64,000 nt of DNA from NCBI RefSeq assembly GCF_014854695.1, contig NZ_CP027557.1, positions 1,736,001-1,800,000 on the forward strand, written 5' to 3'. Of the stretch, positions 28,387 to 37,400 are shown piece by piece. The position numbers were made by a program, and so were the translations under genes. The DNA comes from Rhodococcus rhodochrous (GTDB taxonomy: Bacteria > Actinomycetota > Actinomycetes > Mycobacteriales > Mycobacteriaceae). Under the pieces are notes generated by a model, which worked only from the letters and a program-made list of their open reading frames with translations, was not told where the DNA came from and ran no database searches. The first letter of the stretch is position 1. Every line of letters starts with the position of its first letter.

Positions 28387-28581
28387 TCATTCGGGAGCCT
28401 GATCGTCGGGTTCGACCTTCTCCGTCTTCACCCGGTCCGCGACGTTGCCGGGTACACCCTCCTGCTCGCGTTCGTTCTCGACCTTCTGTTCGAGCTTGTC
28501 GACGAGGTTCTTGATCTTCTGGCCGGTGAGGTCGTCGTTGTCCTCGGGGCGGCCCGAGCCGTGCTTGGGGGCGTTGTCCAT
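28387..28581 (-). CDS. Small hydrophilic hypothetical protein (64 aa)
   Basis: A short, highly charged protein, rich in Asp, Glu and Lys with a TGQKIKNLVDKLEQKVENE helical middle that could form a coiled coil. No signal peptide or membrane segment. The ATG at 28581 has an aagga site upstream. Homologous small acidic proteins occur in actinobacteria, often without assigned function. It converges on the alcohol dehydrogenase gene, 7 bp apart. Confidence 0.6.
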   Translation of the reverse strand: MDNAPKHGSGRPEDNDDLTGQKIKNLVDKLEQKVENEREQEGVPGNVADRVKTEKVEPDDQAPE

Positions 28582-28741
28582 CGACGTCCGTCCTTCGTTC
28601 GTAGGGTGCAGGGGAGCGGTACCCGAGCGCCTGAACGGTCAAACGGGCAACGGTTCTGCTCACGCCGATCACCACCCTGTACGGGCGGGCCGATCCGGAC
28701 GATCATCGGGGCGGCCTGTCCGACGACGAAGGGGGACGAGG

Positions 28742-29239
28742 ATGACCGTCACCGAGGAATTCCTGAAGAACAACGAGACCTACGCGGCCGGCTTCTCCGG
28801 CCCGCTGCCGCTCCCGCCCAGCAAGCACATCGCGATCGTGGCGTGCATGGACGCCCGGCTCGACGTGTACCGGGCGCTCGGCATCGAAGAGGGCCAGGCC
28901 CATGTGATCCGCAACGCCGGCGGAGCCGTGACCGACGACGTGATTCGCTCGCTCACGATCAGCCAGCGACTCCTCGGCACCACCGAGATCGTGCTGGTCC
29001 ACCACACCGACTGCGGCATGCTGACCTTCACCGACGACGAGTTCACGCGCGCGGTGCAGGACGACACAGGTATCCGCCCGGCCTGGGCGCCGGAGTCCTT
29101 CCGCGACCCGCACGAGGACGTGCGCCAGTCGCTGCGCCGCATCGAGACGAGCCCGTTCGTCACGAAGACCACCTCGCTGCGCGGGTTCGTCTTCGACGTG
29201 GCCACCGGCAAGCTCGAGGAGACCGTGCCCGCCGCCTAG
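28742..29239 (+). CDS. Beta-class carbonic anhydrase
   Basis: A 165-aa beta-carbonic anhydrase of the short type seen in mycobacteria (Rv1284-like). Zinc ligands are Cys35 in VACMDARLD, His88 and Cys91 in VHHTDCGM, and Asp37 forms the Asp-Arg dyad. It catalyses reversible CO2 hydration in the cytoplasm, supplying bicarbonate. An upstream ATG-free frame exists, but the ATG at 28742 with a gacgagg site gives the family start. It converges on the SRPBCC gene, with one base between the stops. Confidence 0.92.
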   Translation: MTVTEEFLKNNETYAAGFSGPLPLPPSKHIAIVACMDARLDVYRALGIEEGQAHVIRNAGGAVTDDVIRSLTISQRLLGTTEIVLVHHTDCGMLTFTDDEFTRAVQDDTGIRPAWAPESFRDPHEDVRQSLRRIETSPFVTKTTSLRGFVFDVATGKLEETVPAA

Positions 29240-29240
29240 C

Positions 29241-29702
29241 TCATCGGGTCTGCTCGGCCGCGGCGGCGATGTCGGCGAGGTCCTGTTCGAGGGCCTTGCG
29301 GGTCGCGCGTTTCGCCAGCGGGGCGAACAAGGTCATCGCGAGCTGCGCGAAGGCCCCGAGCGGTCCGCTCTCCCCGGAGAACTCCACGGTCAGATCCGTG
29401 CCGCCCGCCGAGGGGGTCAGGTCGAAGACGGTCCGGTAACGGGCGCCGCGGGATTCGGCGACGACGACGGTGCGCCGCTCCGGATCCACCTCGGCGACCT
29501 GCATCTCCTCGGTCGCCGACTGCCCGAACATCACCCGGGTCTCCCGCCATCGCGTCCCCACCTCGTAGCCGGTGCCGTCCAGTCGTTCCACGGCCTTCAC
29601 CCCGCGCAGGGTGACAGGTGCCTCGTCCAGTGCAGTGAGCACCCGCCACACCGCGGACGGTGGTGCGGCGATGTGGCGGGAGACCTCGATGCGTTGTTCC
29701 AC
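29241..29702 (-). CDS. SRPBCC (polyketide cyclase/START-like) family protein
   Basis: A 153-aa protein starting with the family pattern VSRHIAAPPSAVWRVLTAL and ending in a long helix (LAKRATRKALEQDLADIA). These proteins form a hydrophobic cavity and carry or modify lipids and small molecules; many in actinobacteria are uncharacterised. Its GTG has a gaggagagaa ribosome site. The PIG-L deacetylase gene lies 23 bp upstream on the same strand, so the two may form a small unit. Confidence 0.82.
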   Translation of the reverse strand: MEQRIEVSRHIAAPPSAVWRVLTALDEAPVTLRGVKAVERLDGTGYEVGTRWRETRVMFGQSATEEMQVAEVDPERRTVVVAESRGARYRTVFDLTPSAGGTDLTVEFSGESGPLGAFAQLAMTLFAPLAKRATRKALEQDLADIAAAAEQTR

Positions 29703-29725
29703 TTCTCTCCTCGTGATCGTTCGGG

Positions 29726-30508
29726 TCAGAGCGGGAGCTCGGTCTCCTGCAACCCGGGCGGAAGGCTACGGCGCCGGAACCATTCGACACCGAAGGCCGC
29801 CCGCAGGTGTTCCTCGGGCATGTTCAGCATCGGCCCGAAGTCGCCGATCTGCGACTCGTAGCCCACCATCGCCGCGCGTTTGGCGCCCAGCGTCGTCGAC
29901 ACGTCCACGGCGGTGGTCAGTTCCGATTCCGGTAGGCCGAAGGTCTCGAGGTCCGGTGGGCGCACGTCGTCGGGGGTGTCCGGCAGCGCCGAGAGCAGCC
30001 GCATCAGATGGTCCCGGTTCGTGGATGCCTCGTAGACGGCGTCGTGTCCGGTGATCCGTTCGGCATGGACCCCGGCACGGTGGACCTGGACGTGATCGGG
30101 ATGGCCGTAGCCGCCGTGCGCGTCGTAGATCGTGACGACATCGGCGCGTTCCTGCTCGATCACGGCGGCCAGCCTGGCTCCCACCTCGCTCGGATCGGCG
30201 TTGGCGAACGAACTCGGGTCGTGGTTGCCGGCGGTGCCGGCCATCCCCGAATCGCCGTATCCGAAGGGCACCACCCGCGCCGCACCCAGCGCCCGGGCCG
30301 ATTCCTCGAGTTCCTTCGTGCGGCGGGCGGCGAGGGATTCGCCGGGCGCGAGCAGCCCATCGGGATACTCGCCGCGGGCACCGTCGGTGGCGACGACGAG
30401 CACGACGCGATGCCCGGCGTCGGCGGCCCGGCGCATCACGCCACCGGTGAGGAACACCTCGTCGTCGGGGTGTGCGTGGAAGCACAGCAGAACGCTCATG
30501 GCGTTCAT
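29726..30508 (-). CDS. PIG-L family deacetylase (MshB/Mca-like)
   Basis: A 260-aa LmbE-fold zinc hydrolase. The signature HAHPDDE (residues 11-17) and the later GGYGHPDHVQVHRAG supply the zinc ligands. Actinobacterial relatives deacetylate N-acetylglucosaminyl-inositol (mycothiol synthesis, MshB) or cleave mycothiol conjugates (Mca). The length fits either; without alignment I cannot choose, and a third function is possible. It lies 29 bp from the 3' end of the EF-G2 gene on the same strand. Confidence 0.87.
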   Translation of the reverse strand: MNAMSVLLCFHAHPDDEVFLTGGVMRRAADAGHRVVLVVATDGARGEYPDGLLAPGESLAARRTKELEESARALGAARVVPFGYGDSGMAGTAGNHDPSSFANADPSEVGARLAAVIEQERADVVTIYDAHGGYGHPDHVQVHRAGVHAERITGHDAVYEASTNRDHLMRLLSALPDTPDDVRPPDLETFGLPESELTTAVDVSTTLGAKRAAMVGYESQIGDFGPMLNMPEEHLRAAFGVEWFRRRSLPPGLQETELPL

Positions 30509-30537
30509 GCTGACACGCTGCCCGTCCGTTGCAGTGG

Positions 30538-32580
30538 TCAGTCCGACTCGCCGTATCGGGCCGCGAGGTTCTCGGGCATCGGTTCGTGCCGCAGATACTG
30601 GCGGGCGAAATCGGCGGTGCCTTGCGTGATCGCCCGCAATTCGACCGGATAGCGGCCGAGTTCGAGTTCGGGAACCTCCGCGCGCAGCAGGGCGACACCC
30701 GGCTCGGGGGATTCGGTGCCGAGCACCCGTCCGCGCCGGGCCGACAGATCGCCGAGGACCGCGCCGAGATACTCCTCGGGCACGATCACCCGCACGGCGG
30801 CGACCGGTTCGAGTACGCGAACGGTGCTGTGCGCGGCCGCATCCCGCAGGGCCAGCCCGGCTGCCGCCTGGAATGCAGCATCGGACGAATCCACCGAGTG
30901 GGCCTTGCCGTCGACCAGGGTGACCTGCACGTCGACGAGCGGATATCCCGTCGTCACGCCCTTCTCGGCCTGCGCGTACACGCCCTTCTCCACGGACGGG
31001 ATGAACTGGCGCGGAACCGCACCGCCCACCACCTTCTCGGCGAAGACGACCCCGCTGCCCACCGGAAGTGGTTCGACCTCGACGTCGACGACCGCGTACT
31101 GGCCGTGCCCGCCGGACTGTTTGACGAGTCTGCCGTGGCCTTTCGCGGGGCCGGCGAAGGTCTCCTTCAGCGGCACCCGATGCTCGACCGTGTCGACCTG
31201 GACACCGTGCCGGGTGCGCAACCGTTCGAGGACCAGTGCGGCGTGCGCCTCACCCGTGCACCACAGCGCGAGCTGATGGGTCTCGGGATTCTGCTCGACG
31301 CGCAGCGCGGGATCTTCGGAGGCGAGGCGCGACAGGGCCTGGGACAGCTTGTCGTCGTCGGTGCGGGTGTGTGCCTCGATCGCGACGGGGAGCAGGGGAG
31401 TCGGGGTCGGCCACCGGTCGAGCGGGACCGGATGGTCGGGGTCGTACAGGACGTCGCCGGGTTGTGCCGTCGCGAGCTTCCCGACGGAGGCGATGTCTCC
31501 CGCCACGGCCTCGCCGACCGGGCGCTGTTGCTTGCCGAACGGGCTCGTCAGGGCGGGAATGCGTTCGCGGCTGTCGCGGTCGCCGTCGGCCAGCGCGACG
31601 ATCGTGTCGGGTCGCAGCGTGCCGGAGTAGACGCGCACCAGGCTGATCCGCCCGACATAGGAGTCGCCGGCCACGCGCACGACCTGCGCGGCGAGCGGAC
31701 CGTCCGGATCGCACGGCGGTGCACCACGACCGCGCTGCGTCGGTGCCGGGAAACCGGTGGTGATCAACTCGAGCAATTCGACGGCGCCGATCCCCGTCTC
31801 GTCGGCGGGGACGGCCGGGTGCAGGGTGCACGCCAGGATCTCGCGGGTGAGTCCTTCCTGCAGGGAGGCCGTGTCGAGTTGCTCGCCGGCGATGAACCGC
31901 TCCATGAGTGTGTCGTCCTGGCCGGAGATGGCCTCCACGAGACTCTCGCGCGCCTCGGTGGACACCGGGCACGGACCGGGTTCGCCGTAGCTGCGGCCCG
32001 TCAGCAGACCCATCGACCCGATCGGGCGGTCGCCGTCGTAGACGGGATAGAACATGGCCCGGAGGGTGTCCGGTCCCAGACCGAAGGCGTCGTGGCAGTC
32101 GGTGAGCATGTCGTCGAAGCTGTGCCGGGCGACGTCGAGTTTGTTCACCACGATCGCGCGGGGGATCGCCTCGTCGTCGCATTCGCGCCAGAGCGCGCGG
32201 GTCGCGGCGCTGATGGGATCGGTGGCGGAGACGACGAAGATCGCCGCGTCGGCGGCGTGGAGACCGGCGCGGACCTCGGCGTCGAAGTCGGGATGTCCCG
32301 GTGTGTCGATCAGGTTGATCTTGATGTCGTTCCATTCGAGGGGCACGACGGACAGCTGCACCGACCGGCGGTGGCGCTGCTCGATCTCCTCGTAGTCGGA
32401 CACCGTGGTGCCCTCGGCCACGCGCCCGGCGCGCCCGACGGCGCCCGCTGCGACGGCGAGGGACTCGGTGAGGGTGGTTTTCCCGGAGCCGCTGCACCCC
32501 ACCAGGGCAACGTTGCGGATCCGGTCGGGACTGTCGGCGGTCGGTGCCTGCCGGCTGCGTGCTGCGGAGCGATCGGGCAT
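30538..32580 (-). CDS. fusA2: Elongation factor G-like protein EF-G2
   Basis: A 680-aa translational GTPase relative. G-domain motifs: P-loop GCSGSGKTT near residue 28, DTPGHPDF (G3) and NKLD (G4). Domains II to V follow, with KGVTTGYPLVDV and the GRVLGTE segment of domain V. Length and divergence match mycobacterial EF-G2 (Rv0120c, MSMEG_6535), which binds GTP but is not the main elongation factor. Its role is unclear; slow-growth and stress recovery have been proposed for relatives. The ATG at 32580 has a gagggag site. The hairpin at 32658 separates it from the gene upstream. Confidence 0.9.
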   Translation of the reverse strand: MPDRSAARSRQAPTADSPDRIRNVALVGCSGSGKTTLTESLAVAAGAVGRAGRVAEGTTVSDYEEIEQRHRRSVQLSVVPLEWNDIKINLIDTPGHPDFDAEVRAGLHAADAAIFVVSATDPISAATRALWRECDDEAIPRAIVVNKLDVARHSFDDMLTDCHDAFGLGPDTLRAMFYPVYDGDRPIGSMGLLTGRSYGEPGPCPVSTEARESLVEAISGQDDTLMERFIAGEQLDTASLQEGLTREILACTLHPAVPADETGIGAVELLELITTGFPAPTQRGRGAPPCDPDGPLAAQVVRVAGDSYVGRISLVRVYSGTLRPDTIVALADGDRDSRERIPALTSPFGKQQRPVGEAVAGDIASVGKLATAQPGDVLYDPDHPVPLDRWPTPTPLLPVAIEAHTRTDDDKLSQALSRLASEDPALRVEQNPETHQLALWCTGEAHAALVLERLRTRHGVQVDTVEHRVPLKETFAGPAKGHGRLVKQSGGHGQYAVVDVEVEPLPVGSGVVFAEKVVGGAVPRQFIPSVEKGVYAQAEKGVTTGYPLVDVQVTLVDGKAHSVDSSDAAFQAAAGLALRDAAAHSTVRVLEPVAAVRVIVPEEYLGAVLGDLSARRGRVLGTESPEPGVALLRAEVPELELGRYPVELRAITQGTADFARQYLRHEPMPENLAARYGESD

Positions 32581-32657
32581 CGAGCTACTCCCTCGTGTGA
32601 CCTGCAGCACAGTCTAGGGCATTCCGATCGTCCCTCCGGGGAGGTTCGCAACACGCG

Positions 32658-32706
32658 CTCGAGGCTCGCAACGCCACCGGTGACCGATGATGTTGCGAGC
32701 CTCGAG
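32658..32706. terminator. Hairpin between EF-G2 and the diflavin reductase
   Basis: A perfect 15-bp inverted repeat (32658-32672 with 32692-32706) with a 19-nt loop. It sits downstream of the diflavin reductase stop (32731) on the minus strand, so it probably ends the gltB-reductase transcript. The 12-nt string gaggttcgcaac at 32641 also recurs nearly exactly at 32661. Confidence 0.65.
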
Positions 32707-32730
32707 GTGCTGATGCGTACCCCGGCCTGC

Positions 32731-34494
32731 TCAGTACACGTCGCGCACGTACCGCTTCTCGCGCTTGAGGGTGGTGACGTACTCGGCGGCCTGCTCGTCG
32801 CTCATGCCGCCGTGCTCGGCGACGATCTCGTGCAGCGTACGGTCGACGTCCTTCGCCATCCGCGACGCGTCGCCGCAGATGTAGAAGTGTCCGCCCTCCT
32901 CGAGCCACGCGAACAGTTCCGCACCGTGCTCCTTCATGCGGGTCTGCACGTAGATCTTCTCGGCCTGATCGCGGGAGAACGCCAGGTCCAGGCGCGTGAG
33001 CACGCCCGAGTCGGCGAATTCGGTCAACTCGTTCTCGTAGATGTAGTCGCAGCCGCGCTTCTGGTCGCCGAAGAACAGCCAGTTCTTCCCCGTCGCACCC
33101 CGTGCGCGACGTTCCTGCAGGAAGCCGCGGAAGGGTGCGATGCCGGTGCCCGGACCGATCATGATCATCGGCGCCGTGTCGTCGGCGGGGACGCGGAAGG
33201 CCTTGTTCTTCGACACGAAGATGCCGACCTTGCTCTCACCGACACGATCGGCGAGGAAGGTCGAGCACACGCCGCGACGCTCGCGGCCGTCGGTGCCGTA
33301 GCGCACCGCCGCGACCGTCAGATGCACCGAACCGTCGCACGCGTTCGGGCTCGACGAGATCGAGTACGCCCGGTGCTGCAGCGGACGCAGCAGCGCCAGG
33401 AACTGCTCGGCCGACAGCTCGGGTGCGGGATCGAGCAGCAGCACATCGAGAATGTCGCGGCCCCACAACCATTCGTCGAGCGCGGCCTTGTCGCCGTGCC
33501 GCAGCACGTAGGTGAGTTCCTCGTTGCCCGTGTGCTTCTCGATCTCCTCGAGGAGATCGACGGACGGAGCGGTGATCTCGTAGTTGTAGGTGAGCAGATG
33601 CTCGAGCGTGTCGTCGTGACCCTCGGGGACGGTCGCGCCGTCGAGACCGAGCCGACCGAGGATCGCGCGTACGAGTTCGGTGTCGTTGACAGGCACCACG
33701 TTCAGCGCGTCGCCCGCTTCGTATTCGAGACCGGAATCGGCGAGCGCGAACTCGTAGTGCCGGATCTCCTTGGCCGAGTCCTCCCCGGACAGCAGCACAT
33801 TCGACGTCAGCACCGCAGGATAGGGATTCTTGCGGGTCCACTGCGACTTCGCCGGGGCGGGTGCCGCCGGTGCCGCGGGGGCGGGAGCGCCGTCGCCCAC
33901 GATGCCCTCGACGGCCGCGACGAGCGGCAGCGTCTCCGCGATCCACGTCGCGGCGAGCTCCTCGAACTCGACGTCGCAGTCCACCCGCGGCATGATGCGC
34001 TGCGCACCGAGCTGCTCGAGTCGCATGTCGATGAGCTTGCCCGCCTGGCAGAACCCGTCGTAACCGGTGTCGCCGAGAGCGAGCACCGCGAAGTTCATGC
34101 CGTCGAGACGCGGGGCGCTCTCGGCCGACAGTGCCTCCCAGAACAGCTCGGCGTTGTCGGGCATCTCGCCCTCGCCGTAGGTGGACGTGACGATCAGGAC
34201 CTGGGCCAGACCGGCGAACCGGTCGAGGTCCATGTCGTCGAGAGCGCACACGACGGGCGCGAAGCCCTGGGCGCGGGCCGCGACCGCGGCGTCCTCGGCG
34301 ACGGCTTCGGCATTGCCGGTCTGCGAGCCGTAGAGCACATGCAGAGCGGGTGCCGAGCCGGCGGTCCCGGCATCGTCGGCGGGACCACCGGAGAACAGGC
34401 GGGTCTGCATCCCGGCGACGAAGCCGGAGAGCCACGACCGCTGATCGGCGGTGAACGGGGCGTCGAGGGGAATGAACGGGCCGGTGGTGGTCAC
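32731..34494 (-). CDS. CysJ-type NADPH diflavin reductase, coupled to gltB
   Basis: A 587-aa FAD/FMN reductase. Order: a 50-residue leader; an FMN flavodoxin domain (about 50-195) with LYGSQTGNAEAVAED and STYGEGEMP; an Ala/Pro-rich linker; the FAD domain with RAYSISSSP and GVCSTFLAD; then the NADPH domain with GPGTGIAPFRGF, FGDQKRGCDYIYENEL and CGDASRMAKDV, ending YVRDVY. This is complete and close in plan to CysJ, the sulfite reductase flavoprotein. No cysI hemoprotein is present. The GTG start overlaps the gltB stop by 4 bp (GTGA), so the pair is translationally coupled and it probably delivers NADPH electrons to GltB (inference). Confidence 0.9.
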   Translation of the reverse strand: MTTTGPFIPLDAPFTADQRSWLSGFVAGMQTRLFSGGPADDAGTAGSAPALHVLYGSQTGNAEAVAEDAAVAARAQGFAPVVCALDDMDLDRFAGLAQVLIVTSTYGEGEMPDNAELFWEALSAESAPRLDGMNFAVLALGDTGYDGFCQAGKLIDMRLEQLGAQRIMPRVDCDVEFEELAATWIAETLPLVAAVEGIVGDGAPAPAAPAAPAPAKSQWTRKNPYPAVLTSNVLLSGEDSAKEIRHYEFALADSGLEYEAGDALNVVPVNDTELVRAILGRLGLDGATVPEGHDDTLEHLLTYNYEITAPSVDLLEEIEKHTGNEELTYVLRHGDKAALDEWLWGRDILDVLLLDPAPELSAEQFLALLRPLQHRAYSISSSPNACDGSVHLTVAAVRYGTDGRERRGVCSTFLADRVGESKVGIFVSKNKAFRVPADDTAPMIMIGPGTGIAPFRGFLQERRARGATGKNWLFFGDQKRGCDYIYENELTEFADSGVLTRLDLAFSRDQAEKIYVQTRMKEHGAELFAWLEEGGHFYICGDASRMAKDVDRTLHEIVAEHGGMSDEQAAEYVTTLKREKRYVRDVY

Positions 34495-37400
34495 GCGGAG
34501 ACTCCCATCGTGGAGGTGAGGACGTTCGGGACGGCGTTGCGTGCGAACAGTTCCTCGTAACCGGGCAGGCGACCTGCGGCGTCGAGATTCTTGCGGCTCT
34601 GCAAGAGGATCCAGCCGTAGGTACCGGGCGCATCGACCGAGCGGACGTTGCGCAGGGCCAGGGCCTGCTTGTAGTCGTTCAGGCGCTTGTCGGCGACCAG
34701 CGCTGCGAGTTGCTCGTCGGTGTGGTCGGCGATCGCCGCGAGGGCGTAGCGCTCGAGCTTCGCGACGAGGAAGAAGTCCTCGGTGAGCAGCAGATTGCGT
34801 GCGGCCTTCTGCACCGCCGGGTCGGCGACGTCGGTGGCGCCGGGCACCTTCTGCAGCGCCATCTCCTGCGCGGCGGCAAGCACCGTGTAGTTGTTGAGCA
34901 GCGCGTACATGGCCTCGGTGTCGGTCGCGTCCGGGGTGACACCACCGGCGACGGGAACACCCGAGCGGTAGTTCTCCTTGAACTTGCGCACCTGGTGCGC
35001 GACCAGCGCCGTGGCGACCTCGGCAGCGAGGTCCTTGCGCGACGCTGCGGCGAGGATCTCGTCGAGGTCCTGGTACTGCAGCAGCGCGCGCGGCATGCCG
35101 TACGCGAACCGGTGCTGCTCGACCTGCCAGTTGTCGATCAGGAAGCGGGCCTTCACCGAGCCGGTCGCCTCGACGTGCAGGTGCAGCAGCTGCAGCACCG
35201 CGGCGTTGTGGATCGCGGCCTGCGGGTCGTCGCCGGTGATCGACCCGAGGACGATCGAGTCGGCGCTGGCCTTGCGGGGGAGCAGGCCCTCGGGGTCGTA
35301 CTGGTAGACGAACCCGCCCGACATGCCGTTGCCGAAGCCCTTGCCGAACTCGCCGATGTTGAGCACCGCGCCGTTGGTCATGTACTCGCAGGCGAACTCG
35401 CCGACACCCTCGACGACGGCGGTGGCACCGGAGTTGCGCACCGCGAAGCGGTCGCCGGCCTCGCCCTCGACGAACAGGCGACCACCGGTCGCACCGAAGA
35501 GCGCGAAGTTGCCGATGAGCACGTTGCCACCGCGATCGTCGCTGCCGCCACCCGGTGAACGCAGCACGATCTGCCCACCGCACTGGCCCTTGCCGACGCC
35601 GTCGTTGGCGGTACCGGTGTGCTCGATGTGCATGCCGTCGTTGCAGAACGCCCCGAAGGACAGGCCCGCCGAACCGGAAGTGGTGATGGTGACGGTGCCG
35701 TCGCGCAACCAGCGGCGTCCGCGCTCGTCGTCGAGCACGGCCGGCAGGACGCCGAGATCCTCGTGGTTGAGCATGCGCTCGATGTCGATCGCGAGCTGCG
35801 CACCGACGCTCTTGTTGTTGTTCGTCAGCTGCACGCCGTCGCCGAGCGCGACGGTGAGCTCCATCCCATCGACGAGGGCCTCGCGCAGCCGGGCCACCCA
35901 CGCCTCGTCGAGCGAGTAGTCCTTCTCCATGTAGACCGGGTTGTCGATGTGCACCTCGGGCAGCACCGCGAGCATCGCCCGCAGGTCCAGCCGGCCCACG
36001 CTCGACGGGTGGTCGAGCAGGTGCAGCAGGTCGGCGCGGCCGCGCGCGTCGCGTAGCGACCGCAGACCCAGGCGGGCGAGCAGCTCGCGGGTCTCGTGCG
36101 CGACGTTGAGCAGGTACTGGGCCATCGCCCGCGGATCACCGTTGAACACTTCGGGATTCGTGGTCAGACCTGCCGGGCACTTGACGTTGCAGTTCTTCGC
36201 CATGACGCAACCGAGCATCATCAGCGCCGTGGTGCCGAACTCGAAGCTGTCGGCGCCGAGCAACGCGGAGGCGATGACGTCCGACGCCGTCTGGTGCGCA
36301 CCCGAGCACCGCAGCACGACCTTGTCGCGCAGACCGTTGGCCGTGAGGGCCTGATGGACCTCGGCCACACCGATCTCCGCGGACCGGCCCGCGTACTTCA
36401 GCGAGGTCACCGAGGCGGCGCCCGTGCCGCCGGTGTTGCCGGCGACGTTGATGACGTCGGCGCCCGCCTTGGCGACACCCACAGCGATCGTGCCGATGCC
36501 CTCCGAGGAGACGAGCTTGACGATCACCCGCACCCGCGCCGCCTTGGCGTCGTGGATGAGCTGGGCGAGGTCCTCGATCGAGTAGGTGTCGTGGTGCGGC
36601 GGCGGCGAGACCAGCTCGACGCCCGGGGTCGCACCACGTGCCGCGGCGATCTCCACCGTGACCTTCTTGGCGGGCAGCTGGCCGCCCTCGCCGGGCTTGG
36701 CGCCCTGCGCGATCTTGATCTCGATCTCCTCGAGCATCGGATCGGCGAGGTAACCGGCCCATACACCGAAGCGTCCGGACGCGAACTGCTTGATGCGCGA
36801 ACCGCGGATGGTGCCGTAGCGGGAGATGTGCTCGCCGCCCTCACCGCAGTTCGACATGCCGCCGACCATGTTGGTGCCGTGGGCGACGGCTTCGTGGGCG
36901 TTGGAGTTGAGCGCGCCGTGGCTCATCGCGCCCGACGCGAGCGTCGGGGTGATCTCGTGCGCCGGCTGCACCCGGTCGAGTCGCACGCTCAGCGGGGCCT
37001 GACGGACCTGCTCGAGATAGCGCGCGGCATCACCGATCGCGTGCACGGTCAGGGTGTCGCCGTAGCAGCGGTGCGAGACGATGCCGTCGCCGAAGCGGGC
37101 GACGAGCGAGGCCGCGAGCGCATCGGGGCGACGGTGGTCGTCGGCGAGCGGACCGGTCAGACGCAGGACGAACTCGCTCTCGCCGACCCGCGCGGCGGAG
37201 ATTCCGCGCACGAGCATCGAGTTGTTGCCGAACCGTGCGAAGCGGCCCATCTCCTTGGTGAAATCCTCGGCGGTGACGGCGAAAGTGACGTCGGCGGGCA
37301 AGGCCAGCACGTCGCGCAGCGCCGCGGGACGTTGCGCGCGCTCGTCGGCCATCGTGCGAGCGAACGCGCGGTAGCCCGGGGTGATCTCGAAGGCATCGAT

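Noticed and set aside
30529..34560. 1343-codon plus-strand frame antisense to EF-G2 and the diflavin reductase
   Set aside because: It crosses two clear genes and the hairpin between them; composition is that of a shadow frame with no family motif.
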